64,000 nt of DNA from Limonium bicolor (GCA_023374045.1 CM041776.1:321185925-321249924); one strand, 5' to 3'. Numbered from the stretch's first letter, positions 37,517-49,638 are shown. The notes: a model not told the origin generated them from the sequence alone. Numbers and translations are program-made.

Positions 37517-40500
37517 TGTAACACCCCTTCCGCTAATCACCTCATTAACTACTAAATACCTCGTACATCCTTACCTTCGCAGTGGAAAATTCAATCCAAC
37601 GGCGGGTGAGACAATGTCGTTAGCTACCCACGTGACTAACAAGGCCTACTCCAAAAACAGTAACGGTCTGATGGACCGGAATATCCGAGTACTAAACAAA
37701 TTCAATCTACACTTCAATTCCAAACCGAGTATATACAAATCTCCAACCAAATACAGTGCTAAATACATACAATCCAATATACAATATTCCTCACAAATCT
37801 ATACAACCGTCTACGAGTTCAACATCTCACTCAGACTATCAAGCTCTACATATTTCCAATTACCAAGGGGTGTACAGCAGGGTACACCGACTTCTCAAGG
37901 GCTACAAGCCCCTGTACAGCACTGTACTCTATTCAAAATAAATCTAACTACCAACGTGTACAGTTTCTCACATCGATCATCAATCATCTCGGGTACCTGG
38001 AATATAAAAACAGCGCCCCAAGGGGCTCAGCAAATTGCTGGCATAAAATTCGCATACTCCGTGTGCTAACGGGGGTACGCCTACTAATTGGTCGCCTACA
38101 TGAAGTTCGTTTGAGTTAAAACAGCATGCTAAGATAATTAAATTCATACCCATGCATAGCGACAGTCATACAAGCATACCATACAAGCAAGGGAGATACT
38201 TCACAATTCACCAATCAATGTCGCTTCTCAATCAAACTTCAACCCATAGTTAGTCCAATTTCCATCCGGGTTAATCGGATGTTATCATCTCTTTTACTCA
38301 AGATTAATAACACACACAAACCAAGATCTTTTCTCAATCAAATACTCTTCTTCTCAAATGTACTCAAGTCAAGTCGGTATGACCTCCGGGCAGGGACAAG
38401 ACTATCCCACCACCGGGCTTAAGGTTGGCTCACTTACCCAAGTTACTACCCATTTAAGGGATTGGACCGCGGGAAAGATTAGGTCAGGATTCGATTAACA
38501 ATCTCTCTTGTTACCTCATCCACACGCGTGGCCGAAACTATATCGGGCTTCTCAATACTCCAAATTACTCAATTCTCAAAGTTAGATTGTTAGATAGTTA
38601 GGGAGTTAGTGAGAGGCCCAATCAATCCAATCAAGGTTTTCCTCAAACAATCAATCAAACACTTCAACTTTTAATCACCACCTTCCAGTTCAGCCACAAC
38701 TCAATCAAAGCACAGTGTTCGCAAGATAGTGCGAAATGCACGTTCAATAAGTCAAGGGTAGCACCCTTGCACATACAATATCCAAGTACTTCGTCCACAA
38801 TTACATATTTCATGAATTATACAAACTTCGAGTTCAAATACAATCCAATAAGGAACAATACATTACAAGCACAAGAAAGTGCAATAAATCCAATTCGTGT
38901 ATTTTATCTTATTTTGGTGGTAACACATAGCACACAAACGCACAAATCAGAGTAACCACGGTAGCATACAGGGCATGAGAAAATCATACCGTTCACCATA
39001 GTTCCCGGGTTGCCGACTCTCCTCCGGAGTCCAACATTTCAAATCCTATACATACATGGAATCGGGCGGTTAATTATCTATAATTAACCTAACCCATTTC
39101 ATCTTTGGTGTTTCCCGATTTACAATTACTAATTCCTTACATTTCAAATTCATTCACATAAGTTACTTACTTCTCATTACTTCTCAAGCTTGTTTACACT
39201 ACTATTGACCTTTATATGTCATTAATCAAGTCTTAACAACCTTATAATATCATTACCATTCAAATATCCACCTTTAAATTGCTTAAAAACACTTTCTGAG
39301 AAGATTTTGGGGTGGTCCGGGTTTGTGTCTGGGGTTACAAACCCGGACCAAACCTGGAATGAACTTTCTCTGCCGTGTTTTTACCATGGTCTGGGTTTGT
39401 GTACCAGAATGTAAACCCGGACCTAACCCGGAATTATGCTTCTGCCTTGTTTTTAGGGTGGTCCGGGTATATGTACCGATTGACAAACCCGGACCAGCCC
39501 TATTATACACCATTTTGCAGTTTTTCAACCTCTATTCAACCCCTATTTCATACCCAATCCTTTCCTAATCTTCTCACATGTAATCTAGCATGTTTTACAC
39601 TAATTTAACACTCTAAACCTCCTTAATTCATTCATTAAACTCATCATCCATTTCTTGGTTTCCTTACACCATTTTCCAACTCTTGATTCTCCTAAAACTC
39701 ATGCTACAGATGTTGTTTCTCTTCTCATATTTATCTCAATGGTTCTTCCACTAAGGCATTACTAGTATTCTTGCATTATTTTCATCCCAAGTCTTACCCA
39801 AATACTCCCTTTACACAATTCTAACTTCCAAGGTGATTAACTACTCAAATTCAACTCTAAAACACACCTAGTCATCCTAGGTTCTTTCTCCTCATAAAAC
39901 ACTATTAAGTCATCTAGTTTCTACCGAAATTTCGACAGAGGTTCCCTACAATTTTAGACCTTCCCAAAACATTATTTGGCTCATACCAAACCAATTCAAC
40001 AGCCCTGCTCATTTTAAGCATTAACCTCACACATATACTCTAGCACGTTCTTACTTATTCCAGTACTTAACCATCTTGGCTCTAAGGCCCTTAACATCAA
40101 TAATAACACACTAATATAATCCCATTTCTTAACCACCATTGCAGTAGCACAAAAAATACTTAAAACAATGTAAATTTACTCATACACAAGACATCCAAAA
40201 TATGTTTCAAAGGTAAGTTCACTTACCTTGAATTTTCTAGTTCCCTTTCCATCCTTTCTTTCTCCTTTCTCCTTGCTCTTTTCTTGCTCTTTCTTTTACA
40301 ACGGTCAAATGGGGATTTATTCCCTAATGCTACAGCCATCCCCAAGAACACTAATGAGCATTAAGAAATACTTAAGCACTAAAATCAGCCCTAAGCTACA
40401 AAGGAGGGTTTAAAGCTCAAAATGAGAGATTACCTTCTAAATCTCTAGATGGAGTGTTCAGCTAGCACAATAACAAGATTCTAGCTCTTCTCACTTGCCA

Positions 40501-41414
40501 AAATCGGCTGGAACAAGAAGCACAAAAGGGCTCAAGAGCTGGAAAATTCGTTTGTCAAAATAGGGCTAGGAAAGAAGGGATTTTCGGACTTCTTTTTACT
40601 TAGAATAACAAAGAGATGAAGTAGCTCATAATGGTGTTCTCAAACCTTCAATGGAGCATTAGCCATGGAGATGAAAGTTGGGGCTTTCGAATTTTGAAAG
40701 GAGGGAATTAATCTCCAAGAAGAGAACAATCTAGTGGTGTAATTTTTGTAGCATTTGGAGCTTGTTTAAGCCTTCAAAAATGGAAGAGGAGTGAGCTTGG
40801 TGAGGGGCTGCTAAAATCGCCATTGTATGGCTGAAGGAAGAAGAAGGTCTGGAGAAGGGGGAGGAAAGAACCGTGAGAGAGTAAGAGAATAAGGAGGAGA
40901 GAGAGTCTAAAGTTGCTTTTTTGCTTTGTTTACTTTTTACTTATTATTTTGTCTTTTAGTGAGTAAGAAGGCATAAAAAGAGTTGGGAGAGGCTGAAAAA
41001 GAAATGTGCCCACACAATTATATATGCCAGCTTTTTATTTACAAAGGGAAGGGAGTATTTTGGTCTATTTACAATTTACACCCCATAAGTTCCCGAATTG
41101 TCACTATTCACTGATCCGGGTCCGGTTTTTCCGGAATTTCCTCGTTTCATTAATTTTAATGGCTCTAAACCTTCACTAATGTTTAATTTTAGACATTTGA
41201 TTGACTATAATTTTTATGAGTCTATTTAACCCACCTAAATTCACGTTTTCCCGGTTTCCTCGAAAAACGCGCTTTAAGGTTCGTTTGTGGCTTTAACCCA
41301 TTTTATGGATCCGTTTTCTTCAGGAATCATCCCACATGTTTATTTAGGAATAATTAAGCTCCTAAAATCCTCATTAGCCTAATTAATCACTATTTTAAAT
41401 TTCAGGGTATTTCA
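37517..41414 (+). mobile_element. giant LTR-only (solo-LTR-like) element, 3898 bp
   Basis: Starts TGTAACACCCC and ends AGGGTATTTCA, with a perfect 5-bp duplication GCTAG at 37512-37516 and 41415-41419. It has the same orientation as the 30314 element but is 1.7 kb shorter. It contains three hairpin-forming tandem units at 39308-39505. The 195-codon ORF at 37482-38069 runs across the left junction and has no domain, so I reject it as a gene. A solo LTR is the likely identity. Confidence 0.82.
39308..39505. repeat. three ~72-bp tandem units, each with a GGTCCGGGTTTGT...ACAAACCCGGACC hairpin
   Basis: The units begin near 39311, 39386 and 39458. Each holds a G/C-rich arm (GGTCCGGGTTTGTGT or a close variant), a short loop and the complementary arm (ACAAACCCGGACC). 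Arms differ by a few compensating or near-compensating changes. The units are separated by a TTTCTCTGCC/GCTTCTGCC-like spacer. Confidence 0.85.
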
Positions 41415-41838
41415 GCTAGGCTCGCGCCAAAAGGCTTTAAATTACGGTTTTTCCTAAGAACCATAATTTAAAGCCCTTCACTGGGCACGCGCAAATGGCT
41501 TTAAATTATTGTTCGTAACCATAATTAAAAGGCATCAGGTATAGATGACGCTGGTTTGTATTACAGTTCATAACCGTAATTAAACAGGGTTTTTGACTGT
41601 AGTTTTAGCCTTCCGTTCCACCAGTGACAGTTGACAAGTTGGTCAAGTTGGTATGTGCTAAGATCGCTGATGGGAGACTTTTGATCTTTGTCGTGATTGT
41701 CATTTTTCCTTTTGGTCTCCTCGATGCTGGTGGACCCTGCTCGTGCCTCTCTTGACTACTTGTTCTCCTCTTCTGAGAATTCTATCTACCACCAAGAATC
41801 AGCCCTGGAATGCCTGATCTTTGAACAATTAATACACT

Positions 41839-42678
41839 TCAACTGTGTCTTCTTGTTTGTATTCGTAATTTGTTTGTCGGCTTCTGAGCTTTCAATTTTA
41901 GGGTTTGAGTTGTTGGTTGGTTTCTATCGATTATATTGAGGTTTTGTTCCTCTACTTCCCAAGGCGATATACTCTTCGTTGTCTTCTCTAAGATCTGGTG
42001 TTTCCTTTGTTTCTTTTTGTGAACTAACAAAAAGGCATGTTCTAGGTTAGAAGTCTCTTTCATTGCTAAGATATATCCGTGTATGTGGACAAAAGACTTG
42101 TTTACTCCCATCAGAAAGTGAACTAACTCATCTTCACTCTTTCTCTTTCTCTTTCTTTGAATCATTCAGTTGACATTGCGCATAACACTTGTAGGTTTTT
42201 GGCAGTCGCAAAAGATCGAACTCAGCCCACACTTCCCTTAATTTCATGAAATAATCGGTCACGGAATCATCACCTTGCTTTAGATTTGTAATCTTTTTTT
42301 TATCGCTTAAACGGTGGCGAGATTGCATTGCTCAAAACGGTGACACACCCATTCCCGAATTTCTTCAGGATCTTCCATGTACAGAATACTTCTTGTGATA
42401 TTTAGAGCGACGGACGATATAATCCATGAAACCACTAGCAAATTCGCCCGTTCCCAAGCTGTCGTGCAAATTAGGTCTTGGTTGTCTAGATGCTTTACAC
42501 TTCCATTGATGAATCCATGCTTGTTTTTTGCTCTTAGAGCCATCTTCATCGTCCATTTCCATCCGAGAAAGCCTTCGCTAGTGAATTTGGGAGCAAGACT
42601 GTGTCCAGATTGTTCCGAAGTGTGAACATAGAGAGTATCATTCACATCAATTGCGGTGTTGGAGCTTGATCCCATCAT
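41839..42678 (-). pseudogene. gag of the old copia element, frame-disrupted
   Basis: On the minus strand from ATG 42678: MMGSSSNTAIDVNDTLYVHT, then a FLGWKWTMKMALRAKNK block and a WERANLLVVSWIISSV block, the usual plant copia gag (UBN2-like) pattern. The frame shifts near 42320 into DDSVTDYFMKLREVWAEFDLL (42328-42134) and again near 42150 into FLMGVNKSFVHIHGYILAM (42165-41839). No CCHC knuckle is seen before the frame ends. The start lies 45 bp inside the primer site, as expected. Gag would form the capsid-like particle; this copy cannot. Confidence 0.85.
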
Positions 42679-42722
42679 CTTCTTAGGCTATTTGTCGTCA
42701 ACCATTAGTGGAGAAGAGCAAT

Positions 42723-42736
42723 CTTCTTTGATACCA
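42723..42736 (-). other. primer binding site, tRNA-iMet-like
   Basis: The minus strand reads TGGTATCAAAGAAG directly after the LTR, a slightly diverged form of TGGTATCAGAGC. Confidence 0.75.
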
Positions 42737-42967
42737 TGTCAGAAAGTTTAGGAAGAAGAAACCTCCGTTGATCGATCAGAGAAGGAGTAAGTCGGACAAA
42801 CTTACTCTGTACAATATCATGTGTAGTTGTTAAGGAAGAAAAATTAAAGAAAGGGGAATATAAGTAAAGCTAACATATGATTGTTATCCCCTTATGGCAT
42901 TACAAAATAACCCTATAATACACACTAATATTACACAGGAGCACTAAATACAATCTATAATCCAATA
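42737..42967 (-). repeat. 5' LTR of the old copia element (231 bp)
   Basis: It abuts the primer site on one side. Its other end (CCAATA at 42967) matches the LTR start next to the purine tract at 26583. In element orientation it runs TATTGG...CTGACA, so the first bases deviate from the usual TG. The other LTR is broken by two insertions and strongly diverged. Confidence 0.7.
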
Positions 42968-43808
42968 ATATAGGTGGAGGAAGTTAAACCTTGGGGTTTC
43001 CTGATTAGCTTAGCGATCTAAGGCGCAATAAAGTTATACTAGAATCTGATTCTCAAACTTCTTTATTAAGCTTCTAACTAAAGAATAGGAACATGTCAAG
43101 TTGAAAAATTCAATCTCTTAATGTTCAAGCTTGTTGCGTTTGGATTGAGAGATTGGACCGGTAAAATCAACCATTATAGAAGAAAAAGTAATGGAAGGTA
43201 ATGGAGCGATGGAACGTCTGACAAAGTTCAGATTGGTCCTCCTCAGTATTCTTTGGATTGCTTGATCCTACTATTACTCTTTTTCTAGTTTCTTATATGT
43301 GTAACTAGGACATGGGTCATTCCAACTTAATTGTCTAGGAAGCAGAGTATCTTCTATTGAGATGCTAACTTTGGTTTTTATAGGATATTTTTTTGTTGGG
43401 GTTTTTGGTCAAAAATGGAAGCAATTTCTCTCATTGCCTCAACAATGAAGATTTGTTTCCAAGTTGATTTCTTGTTTTTCTCAATTGATATTTGTCTTTT
43501 ATTTACTAATTTTGAAAACCTTTTGCTATGGTATCAAAGACAGGTTTTGAAATGTTTCAATTTTATCATTGTATTGGACTCGGTCAACGGAATCACGACT
43601 CCAGTCACTTGTTTTGTAGGACCTGATCCAGGATCATCTGGAAGCATTGCGCAATAGTTCTCGAGTCAACCCAATTGACCATCTTCAAATTTGGAGCGAA
43701 CTAGACTGGGCCTTCTTAGTACAAAATAGATGGTTGAAGAACCTTCGGTATTTGGGATAAGCTAGTCATTTCAATATATGTACTTACGGGATTTATGGTA
43801 GTTTGACT
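42968..43808. other. intergenic sequence, nothing certain
   Basis: No gene or bounded repeat is recognised. TGGTATCAAAGACAGG at 43529 resembles a copia primer site, but no LTR boundary or gag start can be shown next to it. Confidence 0.4.
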
Positions 43809-44607
43809 ATGGCAAACATTTTCTCTGTTGACAGGGAAACTAATCAAGCAGCTCTGACTACTTTCGATCAGTCTTTAGTGAAGTTTGTTCCCCGGGAAAT
43901 GTTGATGACCGCCTTCATTGTTAAAGAGCTTCTTTACACTACTCAGAGACGTTGCCAGAGTCGCCATCTCTCTACGCCCCTGCGACTAGAGCTGCTCAAA
44001 ACCTGTCTGGCTCGGCGATCCGACCCGGCTCTGCCCGAAAAAAGCCCGATAAACCCGAACCCAACAGGCTGTTCAGATGGGCTTGAACAAAAAAATAAAC
44101 CCGAATAAAAAACCAGACTGGACTGCGATAAATTTTCAAGCCCGTGAGTCAAACCCGTCCAGCCCGGTTTTCAATATTATTTATTATTTTTTAAAAAATA
44201 TGTATAAAATAATATATATCTTATATTATTTGATATAATACATATATCAATATTATATTAAATATACATATAATATAAAAATTTACTTAAATTTATATAT
44301 ATATAATAATGATTTTGAAATTAAATATATATATATATTTTTAATTTTAAAAATAAAAATAAATAAATAACCGGACAGACCGGAACCGGCATAGCTGAAA
44401 AAAAACCGGACCCATTCTCCATAAGTAGGCCCGACAGGGCCCAAAAAATCTCCCTTACCCGGATGATCACTCTACCTGCGACACACGCTTTATACTTATG
44501 CAAACAAGAATAACACGCCATCGAAGGTTTGTGTCCGCTACGCCGATCACAAGCAAAGTAGTAACTTCTTTTTTTCAACAATCAATGGTACAATGTCCAA
44601 ACACTAA
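43809..44607 (+). pseudogene. 100-codon ORF interrupted by a hAT MITE, function unknown
   Basis: The frame opens at ATG 43809 (MANIFSVDRETNQAALTTF) and includes FVPREMLMTAFIVKELLYTT. At 43987 it enters a hAT-type insertion. If the insertion and one copy of its 8-bp duplication are set aside, the same frame remains open to a stop at 44605-44607, about 100 codons in all. I do not recognise the protein. It may be an exon of a host gene, a retroelement fragment or a chance ORF. Because the insertion adds unrelated codons, the present frame ends at 44106-44108. Confidence 0.35.
43987..44474. mobile_element. hAT-like non-autonomous element, 488 bp
   Basis: Terminal inverted repeats TAGAGCTGCTCA (left) and TAGAGTGATCAT (right, reverse complement), and a perfect 8-bp duplication CCTGCGAC at 43979-43986 and 44475-44482. 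The interior has a GC-rich arm full of CCCGA/CCCG words and an AT-rich centre, as in a common class of plant hAT MITEs. Confidence 0.92.
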
Positions 44608-44744
44608 TTGTACGTCCAGTTTTCTCAATCTCCTAAAAACCATTTGGTGACATTATACAGTTGGTGACGGGAGGAATGGTACAAAAAGAAACTATGAAAT
44701 TAGCAGCCGAACATTTATCATTCACAAGTTCCCATCACGTCCAG

Positions 44745-47700
44745 TTAGCCACTACTACTAGTAGTGGCAGTTCGGCAAAGAGTAGTTTCCTCATCCTCAT
44801 CGTGGTGTTGTCTTCTAATCACTTCCTGGTTAGGTTGTTCCAGGACTGTGCTTGTAGATGGCTTGTCACCGACTGGTAAAAGATTCTTGAACCAAGCAGC
44901 TTGGAGTCTTGAATTGTTTCCGTTCAGGTTACCGTTTCCAGGTGAAGATGGGGAGTTGGAACCAATCCCAGCAAGGAACCGGTATGCAACTTTGCTGGCT
45001 GTAACTATCTCGGTTTTTGCTTGTCTCAACTGACCAGTTCAATTTCAGTATTATTATTACTATAGTTGATAATCACTCAACAAAGTTGAATTTCGTCACC
45101 AAGAATTATTCACAATTATATGGTTTGTATGAATATGCCATAAAAAGGAATATATACATCATACCCGGAAAGCTGTATTTCCGGCAATTTCTACAGCACT
45201 ATCACCGGCATTGGCGAATCGATTAACCCAACCTGCAAGTGAGAAATACCTTTATTAATATTGTCTATTCTATAGAACACCCGCAATGTTCTAGTCAAAA
45301 CATGACCAATAATCATGCAGACATAACTGTCAGGCTCAAGTCATGTATAACGAGTAAATTATCTCCATTATTCTGCCTAATAACACTCTGTAGGGTAATT
45401 TCTTCAGAAGGAACAAATAGCAAATTTAGAAGCACGCAAACAGCCGAATTCACTCAAGTGCAACCACTTTGAGAATGATAAGCATACAGAAAAGAGATAT
45501 TGGTCCTTAATACAGGCTAGACGACAGGGATAGGGACAGAAGAATGCATGGAGACATTTCAATTGCTTCAGACTCAGGTCGCAGCAACAAACCAATTACA
45601 GAAAATGAGCAACTCCAATATTAGCCAGCATATAATAAATGTTTACTGTGTCCTCCAAGTTAAAAAAGCGCCCCACTCCGTAAGAAAAACCACAGTGAAC
45701 AAGTCGCTCAAGAGGGCATAGCAGGTTCACGCATGTGAGGTTGTTAGAACTGAAAATCAAGGGGATAGTAGAAAAATGAAGATAATGAAAATATGACTAG
45801 GAAACAGGGATAATCTTTTATTAATGGGAGTGGTGTACCCAGGACCAAGTCTTGGGACAGAAAACTATACCGAGTAGCATAAGTAGAAAAAGGTACCAAA
45901 ATCTACCAATACAATGTCAGAAAGTTCAGGGAAAAAGGGCATGAATCTACTTCCGGTATCAGCATCAACCAGTAAAAGGAACACAGATAAATGCCAATGG
46001 AACATTCTTCAAAGCTTAAACTAGAAGTCAGCAAGACATGCCCAGCCCTATGTGGCACCCTAGACCAAGTGCTGAAATAGTGGATCCCAGAGTCAGAATT
46101 CAGAACGTATCAGCCATCCATAAGTGCCAATGGAACATCAACAGATGAGAAAACAAGGAACCAATAGTAAACAGGTCATGTATTCACTATCAAACAGACA
46201 AGCTCAAAAAATACAGCCTATATACTCATCATCAAGCCACAAGTACAAACCCATACAAAGCACTTGAACCATGTATAAGAGCACAAGACTCGAGACACCA
46301 AACAAAAAAAAGGGACAGTATGGTCTAGATTTTTAGGTCAGGATACGCATGTTAATCTATCATCTGGGGGTGCTAGACGCTAAAGAATGCGCAGAACAGG
46401 GGTGGTAGATTTAAAAAACTATAAAACCACCTGGAAGTTTAGGCACACCCAGCCTTTCACACAACTCATCGCAGAAATGATTGCAGTTTCTAGATAAAAG
46501 GTCATACGAGCTTCCAGGCCACTCTCTGCTGAGCTCCCTCAGGGTTTGATTGATCTTGAAGATAGACAAGTTCGTCTTTCCAAGAATCAACTTCTCACGG
46601 TATGTATACATGGGATTTTTTGTAGACGGACAACTAAAAACTCCAGTGCCTTGTTCACAGAATCCAAATGACCATTCATCGTCTCCATAAACCTGTCAGT
46701 AATCACAACACAAACATGCATCAATATTCCTATGGTGAAACAAGCTTAATAGATTTAAGCAAACCTAAGACTTCAAATCAACTTGAAATGATGTTCCATC
46801 GCTATACTGCCAGCTCCAGATAATTCAGCCAGCATAATGCAAGTCTGCATCTAATGAGCCAAGCAACTGACTCTGCTCCATATGAACTCAATTGTGATGA
46901 AGATTCATTAAACAAAAATGCAAAATGGACCCTCTAAGCTTCCCCCTTTCCTGGTAATGAGAGGTGCCCCGTGTTTTACTTTAAAGGGAATATGAAGGAG
47001 AGTTGCTGATCCTGAAGACATATCCAGTTTATATGACAGCATTTAACCTTACAAAGCTCAAAGTTTGTTTAAGACTCTTCAAACTCAGGATGAAACCACT
47101 ACTTTAGTTACAGTATAAATCCAAATCCAGGTTTACTATGAAGTTTCTTCCACCCGAGAACCAGCATCAGAGTAAACCTGGCGTCTACAGAGCTTCAATG
47201 AGAAGGAAGAAAATATACATGCCTTGCAAAGTGCAAGGAGAAACTCTCTACTGTGTATCCAAGTGAGGAAGAAACTCTCTACTGTGTATCCAAGTGAGGA
47301 AGAAACTCTCTACTGTGTATCCATGCGAGTAATCAAAGGAAATTTAAAATGCGAAGTGCAAGAAATACTGTGCAAAAAGAAACTAGTATTTTTCCAGCAC
47401 TAAATGTGAATGAGACAAAATTAGAAAGATGAAAGAAGTGCAAGAGCAGATGGTTTTTATCATAGAAAAAAGAAATTCCCACTCAGAGGAGCTCTGGAGA
47501 TCTTTAGAAGCAATACTACGAGCTCTATCTCAATTTCTCAACCTCCCAACATAGGACAAGCAAAACGAAACAGATTCTGGACATTATGCCACTGTAATAT
47601 GCTAGATATTGGAGAAGCAGAGCGTCTACTAACACTAAGCAAATATTGAATTTGATCAACGTATAGTTTGATGAACTGTTAAGCATCAGTATCTTCGAGC

Positions 47701-48317
47701 TAACAACCATGCAAAACATCATTATCTACATCACGACTACCAACAAAGCCAAGACGAATCAGAAAAACCAGCCCTATAATTACTGTCGGCATTCATGTCT
47801 AAAACCGGCACACCTGAACCATAAAATGAGGCAATATGAACGTACTAGGATCTTAAGTGAAATTTATACTGGGTCAAAGAACAACTGGAAGACGGACATC
47901 AAATTTCCAACCCCTCCCCCCGCCTGCCGACAGATCACCTGACCGCCCATTTCCTTAAGGTAGGAGAAAACAAGGGCATGGTGAAGGTCAGATGCACATA
48001 GTTCAACCCCTAAACACCTACTACTTCTGATTAGTGAAAATAAAACCGGAGGTGTGTAAGGTATGAATAAAAGCCCCAGATCTGATCCTCACCATCCAAG
48101 AATTAACCAAGAGATAGAATGAAAAACCCGTTAACACCAAAATTGAGCTGGAGGGCCGAGAGAGCGAGAGAGAGAGAGGACGGACCTGAATGGCACTGTG
48201 GAAAATACCGCCTATACCGATGCCATCTTTGAAGATCTTGTTGATCTGCATAATGGTATTGTTGGTTTTCTCAGAACCGCTATTCGTCACATCGTAGATA
48301 TGGAGAATAACATCCAT
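44745..48317 (-). CDS. DeSI/PPPDE-family cysteine isopeptidase, four exons, 248 aa
   Basis: Exons on the minus strand: 48317-48186 (44 codons), 46692-46431, 45232-45165 and 45029-44745. All junctions have GT..AG and the phases agree (0, 1, 0). The PPPDE fold spans exons 1-3: MDVILHIYDVTNSG, GIGGIFHSAIQ with the probable catalytic His40, YGDDEWSFGFCEQGTGVF, and SYDLLSRNCNHFCDELCERL with the probable catalytic Cys114. Then GWVNRFANAG and a C-terminal tail (KTEIVTASKVAYRFL) ending in a Ser-rich segment. Proteins of this family are papain-like thiol isopeptidases; animal DeSI members remove SUMO, and plant members are assigned by homology. The pattern is close to Arabidopsis At3g07090-type proteins as I recall them. 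No break is seen. The 1.5 kb first intron holds a three-copy repeat. Confidence 0.93.
47239..47325. repeat. 31-bp tandem repeat, 2.8 copies, in intron 1 of the DeSI gene
   Basis: Units start at 47239, 47270 and 47301 with AGAAACTCTCTACTGTGTAT. The first two copies are identical; the third diverges at its end (CCATGCGAG instead of CCAAGTGAG). Confidence 0.93.
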
Positions 48318-48429
48318 CGTTTATCTACTCCTAGTCCGACTGTCACTCTCCAAGAATTCAATCGAAACCCCCAAAACCCTAATTTGACCGAATCTCGTCT
48401 TTCTATCTCCCTAGACTGAGATCCAAAGT

Positions 48430-49638
48430 AAGTATGAACGGGATCTTACTTCGTAGAACAAAGAAATGCGATTGCTCTGCGAAAGAGGGAGGAGAAGCAG
48501 AGCAACCCCACCACCAACATGCAACCACTATACTCCCACGCACCCCCGCACTGCCGTGTTGATTATTTCCCCTTCTCTCTCTCTCCCCCTGTCTCTGCCG
48601 CCTCCTTCTTCGTTGTTTTTACTATACTACTATTACTTATCCAGTACTATTAGTTTGGAAAATGTTTAGAATTCTACTGTCTTCTTCGCCATTGTTTATT
48701 CCCTTTTTCAGAGTTCAGCCAATCGCCCACAATTCTCTGTCTGACACACAAACACCCACCCACCGTCGGAAAGGGCAAGTGTTCATGTTGTTTGTTCAGA
48801 TATACCGGTTTACTAATAACTGTAATTTTAAAAATTTGTACACTTATTAAGAAAAATAGTACAATGACACATATATCCCTATCTTTTACTTTTCCATTTA
48901 GATAATAATTACTTTTATATTAAATAGTAGGGATAAAAGTTGAAAGAAGTGTGTCAAAAAATTAGAATGACAGATATTTTTGAACAAGAATCACATCCTA
49001 AAATGACAGATATTAATTAACGGAGGGAGCATATTTTTTTATTTCCAATAATAAATATAGATAAAATAATTTTATAGTATATAGTTATCATGTAAATAAA
49101 CATTTAAAATTTTTAAATTTTAAAAATTATTTTATATAATAAATATTAAAGTCAAATGAGTGATAAAGGGAGTATATTCATCGTAATTTTAATATTTTTT
49201 TTATATCATAATTTAAAGAAAACTCATTGTCATTTTAAAATTTGTTCCCTAAATTATTATTATGTTTATAAAAAATTATCATATAGAAAAAACAAATGTG
49301 TTAAACCATTGATTGGATATATAAAAATAATTAAATGATAGCACCGGTTAATTAGTATGACATGTTTTTTAAAGAAAATGAATTACTAGTTTATATATTT
49401 TCTTATAAGTCAACAGTATCTAAAAAAATATTTATAATAACTAAATAAAATAAAAGTATAATATATTACTAAGATGTTACATATTTTATTTTACGAATCT
49501 AGCGATGTCGCCACATTGTACAATGGAGATTGGTCTTTTGGTCTTTTGTCACTTTGCTATATATCAATACTCTATTAGAGAAATAAATTTAAAAAAAAAG
49601 AAAAAAAAAGAATTTGTTAATAGAGTACACACACCAGA
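48430..49638. other. promoter side of the DeSI gene and AT-rich intergenic sequence
   Basis: The part just right of 48317 is GA/CT-rich, as in a plant 5' leader, up to about 48650. Beyond that the sequence is AT-rich. A TTAACGGAGGGAGCAT block near 49017 looks like one terminus of a decayed Stowaway-type MITE. No gene is seen. Confidence 0.4.

Larger units (their letters stand above)
30052..41626. mobile_element. CACTA-like DNA transposon (about 2.0 kb of own sequence) inserted between copia gag and protease
   Basis: The right end, reverse-complemented, reads CACTGGTGGAACGGAAGGC. The left end reads CACCAGTGAAAAAGACTATA: 8 of the first 11 bases agree and the differences are transitions. The 3-bp flanks are ATA and ACA, also one transition apart. 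Both ends carry subterminal inverted units of the form GGCTTTAAATTACGG...CCGTAATTTAAAGCC (near 30210-30297, 36033-36066, 37410-37508, 41432-41590), as in CACTA elements. The two giant LTR-only insertions account for most of the span. No transposase is recognised, so it is non-autonomous. Copia gag sequence ends on its right and protease sequence starts on its left. Confidence 0.65.

Noticed and set aside
37482..38069. 195-codon plus-strand ORF
   Set aside because: It crosses the junction between CACTA-like sequence and the giant LTR at 37517, has no domain and no conserved texture.
43529..43545. TGGTATCAAAGAC resembling a copia primer site
   Set aside because: No LTR end, purine tract or gag start could be tied to it, and a 12-base resemblance alone is weak.
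48198..48419. 73-codon plus-strand ORF
   Set aside because: It is antisense to exon 1 and the leader of the DeSI gene, whose four exons agree in phase and family motifs.
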